Source: Lachnospiraceae bacterium
Lineage (GTDB): Bacteria > Bacillota > Clostridia > Lachnospirales > Lachnospiraceae
Assembly (NCBI GenBank): GCA_017483425.1
Contig: JAFUWM010000052.1
Location: 1-11,539 of the forward strand
Length of the DNA stretch: 11,539 nt
Direction: 5' to 3'
In this document: positions 6,308 to 11,539 of the stretch, one piece after another
Numbering within the stretch: the first letter of the stretch is position 1
Layout: each line of letters begins with the position of its first letter
Translations under genes and position numbers: made by a program
The notes under the pieces: generated by a model
What the model saw: only the letters and a program-made list of their open reading frames with translations
What the model was told of the DNA's origin: nothing
Database searches by the model: none

Positions 6308-6964
6308 ATGCGTATGGATAGGTGTAAGTCAGAATACAACAGAATGAACAAGGAGTTATTAAAGCTTCAGGAGAAGATTAGAAACTGCCCTAAAGGAAGC
6401 ATTAGGAAAAGGACGTTTAAGGGCAGGGAATACTGTTATCTTCAGTATAGGGACGGCAAGCATATTCGCAGCCTTTATGTTAAGCGTAGTGAAGTTGAGA
6501 GCCTTAAGATAGAGATTGAGACAAGACGGAAGTTGGAGGAAAGTGCGCGCAAGTTACAGTCAAGACTTAACAGTTATGCAAAACTGATCGGCATTCACAG
6601 AACATACAGACCTGTTAAAAACGTAGATTATGAACAGTATACATTGTTCATGTCAACCGTATCACACGATTACAAGAAGATGGATCCGGATGATTTTCTC
6701 CGGAAGTATGATGTGTCTAAGTATCGTGGGCTTAACAAAAGGTATCTTGCAGGTTATTTGGATTATATCAATGGCATCGACAGGCAAAATGTGCGAAAGA
6801 CCAACGACCTTATACTCGATCCGTATACATATTTAATGTATTATAAATATGGAAACAAGGAAGTTTTGGAGGAGGAATTGAAAAGTGCAATCCCGGTTTT
6901 TTTAAGCCGTGGTTTATTGATAACGAATGTTCAGGAGGCTGTGAATGGGGCATTCGATAAGTGA
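6308..6964 (+). CDS. Unrecognised basic protein, partner of the downstream nucleotidyltransferase
   Basis: I do not recognise a named family with confidence. The 218-residue protein has a short N-terminal amphipathic helix (SEYNRMNKELLKLQEKI, 8-24). Next comes a basic, probably beta-rich module (PKGSIRKRTFKGREYCYLQY, then RDGKHIRSLYVKRSE, roughly 28-64), then a long charged helix likely to form a coiled coil (about 63-95). The C-terminal half is tyrosine-rich. The KGSI..KGR.YYYLQYRDG style recurs in my memory of Lachnospiraceae hypothetical proteins (similar to the DUF6788 pattern). It has no winged-helix of the AbiEi type that I can see. Its end overlaps the next start by 20 bases, so the two are coupled. 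The high Arg/Lys content suggests nucleic acid binding; a role as antitoxin or adaptor is inference. No good RBS precedes either ATG (6308 or 6314). Confidence 0.75.
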   Translation: MRMDRCKSEYNRMNKELLKLQEKIRNCPKGSIRKRTFKGREYCYLQYRDGKHIRSLYVKRSEVESLKIEIETRRKLEESARKLQSRLNSYAKLIGIHRTYRPVKNVDYEQYTLFMSTVSHDYKKMDPDDFLRKYDVSKYRGLNKRYLAGYLDYINGIDRQNVRKTNDLILDPYTYLMYYKYGNKEVLEEELKSAIPVFLSRGLLITNVQEAVNGAFDK

Positions 6965-7505
6965 GAAATACCTTTCGGGAGAAAACATCAATGAATATTT
7001 TGAAGCACTGGCAACAAAGATACAGGAATCTGGAATCGGACAGCATAAGATACTGGTAGTTGGCGGAGCTGCGATGGCATTGAAGTATCAAGATGGAAGA
7101 TCAACGGTTGATATTGACATATGCTTTCGAGAACAAAACAATCTATATGCTTGCTGTAAACTTGTGGCTGAAGAATACGAATTGCCGGATGACTGGATTA
7201 ATGCAGATGTTATGCATTCAGATTCGTTTTCTTATGTACTGTTTGACAAGGCGGAGTTATATAAAACATATGGTGATGTGCTAGAGGTATTTGTATCTGA
7301 GGATCTCGATTTGTATTGCATGAAGCTCGTTTCTTTCAGACCTAAGGATGTTCAGGATATGGAGACCCTTGCGAGCAGCTTGAAGAATATCGGAATTCGT
7401 AAAGAGGACGTTATTGAGAACTTTGTCCGTCTTTATGGAAATGAGTATCTATTGAGAAATGATGATAGAAAGATACGATTTATGGAGATGCAATTCAAAC
7501 TGTGA
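6945..7505 (+). CDS. DUF6036-like nucleotidyltransferase (AbiEii/MNT-type fold)
   Basis: A 186-residue protein with the core pattern of minimal DNA-polymerase-beta-like nucleotidyltransferases: VVGGAAMAL with Gly40-Gly41, then RSTVDIDICF with the metal-binding pair Asp56 and Asp58. A later MKLVSFRPKDVQDMETL segment resembles the K...R.KD..D...L motif of AbiEii and DUF6036 proteins. Such enzymes transfer NMPs to proteins or tRNA, and several act as toxins or antitoxins in AbiE, MenAT and HEPN/MNT systems. The ATG has AGGAGG 6 bases upstream, inside the preceding gene, and overlaps that gene by 20 bases. Three in-frame stop codons follow in a row (TGA TAA TGA). Catalytic residues appear intact. 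The biological role is unknown; toxin-antitoxin or phage defence is inferred from family and two-gene layout. Confidence 0.82.
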   Translation: MGHSISEKYLSGENINEYFEALATKIQESGIGQHKILVVGGAAMALKYQDGRSTVDIDICFREQNNLYACCKLVAEEYELPDDWINADVMHSDSFSYVLFDKAELYKTYGDVLEVFVSEDLDLYCMKLVSFRPKDVQDMETLASSLKNIGIRKEDVIENFVRLYGNEYLLRNDDRKIRFMEMQFKL

Positions 7506-7602
7506 TAATGAGAATAAATATGTCGTTTAAGCAAGCGTAACCAGCAGAAAAACACAGTTTAGAAAAGATGCGCAGACTTACAATCAGAAAGGGGTATGCA
7601 GT

Positions 7603-8535
7603 TTGACAGCGGATTTACTTGACAGATTCAGGGAGCAGATAAGCAGGTATTTTGCGGGAAAGAAAGAGATAACGGAAAACTTCCTCTGCTGTTTCCTTGC
7701 GAGCGGTCATGTGCTTTTGGAGGACGTGCCGGGAGTCGGAAAGACCACCCTTGCCAGAACCTTTGCCGGATCGTTGGGAATGAGCTTCGGCAGGATACAG
7801 TTTACCCCGGACACCATGCCTTCTGATGTGACCGGCCTTTCGATCTATGATATGAAAGCCGGAGAGTTTTCGTATAAACCCGGCGCTATCATGAAAAATA
7901 TAATACTGGCCGACGAGCTTAACCGTACCTCGCCAAAAACTCAGGCAGCGCTGCTTGAGGCTATGGCCGAGTCCCAGGTCACGATTGATGGAAATATATA
8001 CCCACTTCCGCAGCCCTTCATGGTCATAGCGACCCAGAACCCCATAAGTTTCACCGGAACCTTTCCGCTGCCGGAGGCTCAGCTTGACCGGTTTATGATG
8101 CGTCTTTCCATAGGATACCCCTCTGCTGATGAGGAATTGAGGCTTGCAAAAAGCCACATGGAGGGAATACAGAATGAAAAGATCGAAGCCGTCCTTAACG
8201 CCTCGGATATGCTGAATCTGAAAGAGGCAGTTAACAAAGTGCATATAAGTGATGGGGTTCTTGCGTATGTACATCAGATAACGGAAGCCACCCGCACCGA
8301 CAATGGCTTCGCGCTTGGCGCAAGTCCGCGAGCCATGCTTCAGCTTTTGCAGGCATCCCGGGCAAGGGCCTTTCTGAACGGATATGACTATGTTAAGCCT
8401 GATGATGTTAAAAAACTTGCGGCACCGGTGCTTTCACACAGGCTGGTGCTTACGACTGAAATGAAGCTGCAAAAAAAAGATGCTTCCGATCTTTTGGAAG
8501 CCATTGTCCTGAAGACCCGACTGCCTATCAAGTAA
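7603..8535 (+). CDS. MoxR-family AAA+ ATPase
   Basis: A 310-residue AAA+ ATPase of the MoxR/RavA class, thought to remodel or activate partner proteins. Motifs are Walker A PGVGKTT (43-49), Walker B IILADELNR (100-108), sensor 1 IATQNP (142-147, Asn146), the conserved LPEAQLDRF (156-164, Arg163 as likely arginine finger) and sensor 2 region GASPRAMLQLL. The C-terminal lid domain ends at KTRLPIK. The start is TTG at 7603, with AGAAAGGGG about 8 bases upstream; the nearby ATG at 7596 is out of frame and stops within 9 codons. It is followed 3 bases later by a DUF58 gene and then a transglutaminase gene, the conserved MoxR-DUF58-TgpA arrangement. No clear promoter is seen in the 97-base gap upstream, so read-through from the nucleotidyltransferase cassette is possible. 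Confidence 0.95.
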   Translation: MTADLLDRFREQISRYFAGKKEITENFLCCFLASGHVLLEDVPGVGKTTLARTFAGSLGMSFGRIQFTPDTMPSDVTGLSIYDMKAGEFSYKPGAIMKNIILADELNRTSPKTQAALLEAMAESQVTIDGNIYPLPQPFMVIATQNPISFTGTFPLPEAQLDRFMMRLSIGYPSADEELRLAKSHMEGIQNEKIEAVLNASDMLNLKEAVNKVHISDGVLAYVHQITEATRTDNGFALGASPRAMLQLLQASRARAFLNGYDYVKPDDVKKLAAPVLSHRLVLTTEMKLQKKDASDLLEAIVLKTRLPIK

Positions 8536-8538
8536 GCC

Positions 8539-9699
8539 GTGAATACAAAAAGGTTTTCTCTTCTTATAATTGCCTTTATCCTTTCCCTTGTCGGGATTTC
8601 TTTTTACGGCGGGGCGATAACCTATGTCTTTTTCTGGACGGTCGTACTGATACCCGTGGTCTGCATTTTATATATCATATTCGTCGTCATGTCCTTAAAG
8701 ATATACCAGCGTACCGACGGGCGCGATATGGTTTGCGGCAGCCCCTCAGAGTTTTATATCACTCTTCAGAATGAAACGTGGTTTTCGTTTTCTTCACTCA
8801 GGCTCTGCTTTTATTCATCCTTTTCAACGATCACTGGACTTCACGAAGGGGTATGTCTGGAGCTTCCGCCGCACTCATCCCTGCTGCAAAGAACCGGCCT
8901 TGTCTGCCGGTACCGTGGGCAGTATGACGTGGGTGTAAAAAAGATAATAGTGGAGGATTTCCTCGGACTTTTTTCCTATGAATACAGAATCCGTGAGCCG
9001 CTGAATGTGATAGTGTCCCCTGCTATGATACTTATCACGGAGCTGCGTGATTCCGAAAACGCTTTAGCTTCAAACCGTGACAGCTATACAAACCGCACGG
9101 AGCCGGACATACCGGTAAGGGAATACGCACCGGGAGATGATATAAGGATCCTCAACTGGAAGGCGAGCGCTTCGATGCAGCAACTCATGGTCAGAGAAAA
9201 AAAGAGTGAAGAGAAAAACGGCATTGCCATCATCATGGAGCCCAAACGGCATGCGGGCAGTATAGAAGAATATCTTCCGCCGGAAAATAAAATGACAGAG
9301 CTTCTGCTTGCGCTGTCACTTTATTATATGGAAAACAACATCCCGGCAGATGTATTTACCGCACCGGGACAAAAAATCAACGTGACCGATCCCGAAGCCT
9401 TTGATTCCCTGTACGGGCTGATAAGGACTTATCGTTTTGAAGAGTCTTTAAGTCTCAAAGATGTGCTTGCTGGAATATATGAAAAGAGCGCTTTTGCCAG
9501 ATACAAAATGCTCATATTTATATTGCAGGAATACACGGCAGACACTTCCGGATGGATAGAAAGGATAAATACGGATCACATCCCTACGAGGATATATATT
9601 GTCGGAGATAAGGGACAGTATACGGCGGATACGGATGACAGACGGGAGATATCAATAGTACATGTCGGGACGGAGAGCCCGTTGGAGGATATCTTATGA
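8539..9699 (+). CDS. DUF58 membrane protein of the MoxR operon
   Basis: A 386-residue protein with two N-terminal membrane helices (about 5-24 and 28-52), an Ig-like extracytoplasmic or cytoplasmic beta region, and the DUF58 signature REYAPGDDIRILNWK at 194-208 followed by LMVREK. The rest looks like the von Willebrand factor A-like fold usual for DUF58 proteins. Members are encoded next to MoxR ATPases and are their presumed partners; the reaction is unknown. The start is GTG at 8539, only 3 bases after the ATPase stop, without a strong RBS, so translation probably depends on coupling. Its stop overlaps the next start (ATGA). Family assignment is secure, function only by association. Confidence 0.93.
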   Translation: MNTKRFSLLIIAFILSLVGISFYGGAITYVFFWTVVLIPVVCILYIIFVVMSLKIYQRTDGRDMVCGSPSEFYITLQNETWFSFSSLRLCFYSSFSTITGLHEGVCLELPPHSSLLQRTGLVCRYRGQYDVGVKKIIVEDFLGLFSYEYRIREPLNVIVSPAMILITELRDSENALASNRDSYTNRTEPDIPVREYAPGDDIRILNWKASASMQQLMVREKKSEEKNGIAIIMEPKRHAGSIEEYLPPENKMTELLLALSLYYMENNIPADVFTAPGQKINVTDPEAFDSLYGLIRTYRFEESLSLKDVLAGIYEKSAFARYKMLIFILQEYTADTSGWIERINTDHIPTRIYIVGDKGQYTADTDDRREISIVHVGTESPLEDIL

Positions 9700-11539
9700 T
9701 GGTCTCTCTCTTCTATGACATCCTTTTGATGATCCCGGTCGCCCTTACGTCCTCTTCTCTTGTGTATACATTCATCATAAAAGACGCAAACCCTGCTGTA
9801 TGGATAGCCGTGACTCTGATCGTTTCTTTTTATATGCTTTTGATGAAGCATTTGAAGCTGAAAGGACGGGGAATACTTCTCGGCACAGCGGTATCTCTTG
9901 CCCTTGCCGTGCTGATCGTCCTCCCGTCAGGAGAGAGAATCGGATACCTGACGGATCATATATGGTTTCTATGGGAGCTTGCAGTCGCTTTTTTTTGCTT
10001 CATCCTCGGGACATTTGCAAGATATTACCGTAAGCTCCGGATCATGCTCATAGCCGCCGGGCTTATCTCACTCCCGGTCATGCTTGTACTCGGGAAAAGC
10101 CTGCCCAAACTCACCGTCTGCCTGCTGTTTTTCTATGCATTGCTTACCATTGCAGACGAGTTTCAAAGGCACACCTTTAAGAAAGGAGATCCCCAGCCTG
10201 AAAAGCATCTTGTATTTGTCTCGCCATTTATTTTACTGATCTTTGTGGCCACAGCTTTGCTCAAGGCTCCAGACAGTCCGTATGACTGGGGCTTTATACG
10301 CGCGGTATCCCAAAAGCTGAAAAGCGGATATGCCATGCTTCAGGAAAGCCTTTTATCCGCAAATGGGTGGGATTCCGATTCTCCGGTCATAGGCTTTTCG
10401 GACAGGGGAGGATTCGGAGGGGATCTAACTCAAAATGACTACCCCGTGATGGACATTTATTCATCTGCAGAGAGTGATCCGATGCTTTACCTTGCAGGGC
10501 GAACCTTTGATAGCTTTAACGGGAAATCATGGGAGAAAACAGATACGGATACGATAAATGAAAAGGGATATGACACCTTGGAAACAGTATGCGCCGCGTT
10601 AGATAACGCAGGAGATGAATATCTTACTGATCTTCTGAAACCGGCTTCATTCAGGATTAAATACTCCGACATCAGAACGACATATGTTTTCTCCCCTGCA
10701 AAGCTTGCAGCTTCCCTGGGGGATTCCCTTGTCATGGACGGCGGGGATATGCGCTTTTCCGGTAAAAAGCAGGCAAAGGAACCTTATAGGATATATTACT
10801 ATCGCATGAACAGAGGAAATCCGGCATTTGAAAAAATGCTTGCCACAGGGCACGAGGTAACACCCAGCAGTTTTGAGAATGCCATGAAAAAAAGCGGTAT
10901 ACAGGGACTTGATCATGACGGATATCTTTCATATCGGGATATGCTATATGAGACTTATTTGGAGGATCCGGAACTTTCAGTCGGGCTAAAAAGCTATATA
11001 GACGGGATACTTACCGGCGCGGATACGGACTATGAAAAGCTGCTTCGCATAGAAGAGTTGCTGAAAGGCTTTTCTTACTCTGACAGCCCCGGAAAGCTGC
11101 CGGAAAGCGTCACGGATGAAAGCAGCTTCCTTGACTATTTCATACTGGAAAAAAGGGAGGGATACTGCAGCTATTTTGCCACCTCCTTTGTCCTGCTTGC
11201 AAGAGCATACGGAATCCCGGCACGCTATGTACAGGGCTTCAGAGTCCCGGCAGGAAACCGCTCTCATACAGAGGTTCTTTCTTCCTCTGCCCATGCATGG
11301 CCGGAAGCATACATTAACGGGATTGGCTGGTTTGCCTTTGAGCCCACGCCGGGTCTTCAAAGCACGGTATCATGGGAGACTGTACAGGAGACTGTAGATG
11401 AGGAGCACGGATCAGAAGCCACGGAAGATACGAATCTGAATGTTGACCCTACTGAAGCTATAACGGATGAATCAAAAGATAAGGCTGCTGTATCAATCCA
11501 CTGGTATCACATAGTCATACCGCTTCTTTCAGGCTTCAC
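9696..11539 (+). CDS. TgpA-like membrane transglutaminase (3' end beyond window)
   Basis: The frame is open from the ATG at 9696 to the window edge (614 complete codons). The N-terminal 180 residues form about six or seven membrane helices. A long extracytoplasmic region follows with a transglutaminase core: REGYCSYFATSFVLLARAYG carries Cys491, SSAHAWPEAYI carries His533, and WFAFEPTPG has Glu549 where the catalytic Asp of TgpA stands. The spacing (42 and 16 residues) fits the family. An acidic linker (about 565-600) leads to a hydrophobic stretch at the edge (HIVIPLLSGF), the expected second membrane anchor. It overlaps the DUF58 stop (ATGA; a second ATG follows directly). The likely role is a cell-surface cysteine acyltransferase or protease working with the MoxR ATPase and DUF58 protein; the substrate is unknown. 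Confidence 0.93.
   Translation, partial: MMVSLFYDILLMIPVALTSSSLVYTFIIKDANPAVWIAVTLIVSFYMLLMKHLKLKGRGILLGTAVSLALAVLIVLPSGERIGYLTDHIWFLWELAVAFFCFILGTFARYYRKLRIMLIAAGLISLPVMLVLGKSLPKLTVCLLFFYALLTIADEFQRHTFKKGDPQPEKHLVFVSPFILLIFVATALLKAPDSPYDWGFIRAVSQKLKSGYAMLQESLLSANGWDSDSPVIGFSDRGGFGGDLTQNDYPVMDIYSSAESDPMLYLAGRTFDSFNGKSWEKTDTDTINEKGYDTLETVCAALDNAGDEYLTDLLKPASFRIKYSDIRTTYVFSPAKLAASLGDSLVMDGGDMRFSGKKQAKEPYRIYYYRMNRGNPAFEKMLATGHEVTPSSFENAMKKSGIQGLDHDGYLSYRDMLYETYLEDPELSVGLKSYIDGILTGADTDYEKLLRIEELLKGFSYSDSPGKLPESVTDESSFLDYFILEKREGYCSYFATSFVLLARAYGIPARYVQGFRVPAGNRSHTEVLSSSAHAWPEAYINGIGWFAFEPTPGLQSTVSWETVQETVDEEHGSEATEDTNLNVDPTEAITDESKDKAAVSIHWYHIVIPLLSGF

Noticed and set aside
7568..7606. 12-codon frame MRRLTIRKGYAV ending on the TTG start of the MoxR gene
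   Set aside because: It could be a coupling leader, but it lacks an RBS and contains the RBS of the MoxR gene; most likely chance.
7615..8274. 219-codon minus-strand frame opposite the MoxR gene
   Set aside because: Antisense to Walker motifs of the ATPase, no RBS and no recognisable domains.
1..11539. CRISPR array, tRNA, rRNA or insertion sequence
   Set aside because: No regularly spaced long repeats, no tRNA-like cloverleaf and no transposase or integrase coding sequence were seen by reading both strands.

Overview
The window looks like a chromosomal piece of a Gram-positive anaerobe, most likely Lachnospiraceae or a close clostridial relative. This rests on strong AGGAGG-type ribosome binding sites, frequent ATA isoleucine codons, GC near 50-60% in the core genes, and the gene families present. 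That assignment is inference; no rRNA or other marker gene is present.

Left part (1-4933, all minus strand). A nucleoside uptake and catabolism operon reads leftwards: a double-domain ABC ATPase, two permeases of the BmpA/NupNOPQ-type importer, and deoC (deoxyribose-phosphate aldolase, cut by the left edge). Genes overlap by ATGA or lie 15 bases apart, and a sigma-A-like promoter sits just upstream of the ATPase gene. The importer would bring in nucleosides, and DeoC would feed the deoxyribose moiety into glycolysis. The substrate-binding lipoprotein is not in the window. Upstream, behind its own promoter and terminator, is a water-type aquaporin (aqpZ).

Middle part (4934-7510). A TetR-family regulator (minus strand) has a clear promoter with a TGACAC-N5-GTGTCA operator on its start point. 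It is followed by a 33-residue lipoprotein leader that stops soon after the lipobox, probably the stump of a lost efflux gene. Across a 300-base intergenic region with 9-bp tandem repeats, an inverted repeat and a strong promoter lies a plus-strand two-gene cassette. It encodes an unrecognised basic, coiled-coil-like protein and a DUF6036-like nucleotidyltransferase whose reading frames overlap by 20 bases. This AT-richer islet resembles AbiE/MNT-type toxin-antitoxin or defence pairs and is the best candidate for something undescribed.

Right part (7603-11539, plus strand). This is a classic MoxR-type AAA+ ATPase, DUF58 protein and membrane transglutaminase (TgpA-like) operon. The last gene runs off the right edge. 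The three products are expected to act together at the membrane; the cellular substrate is unknown.
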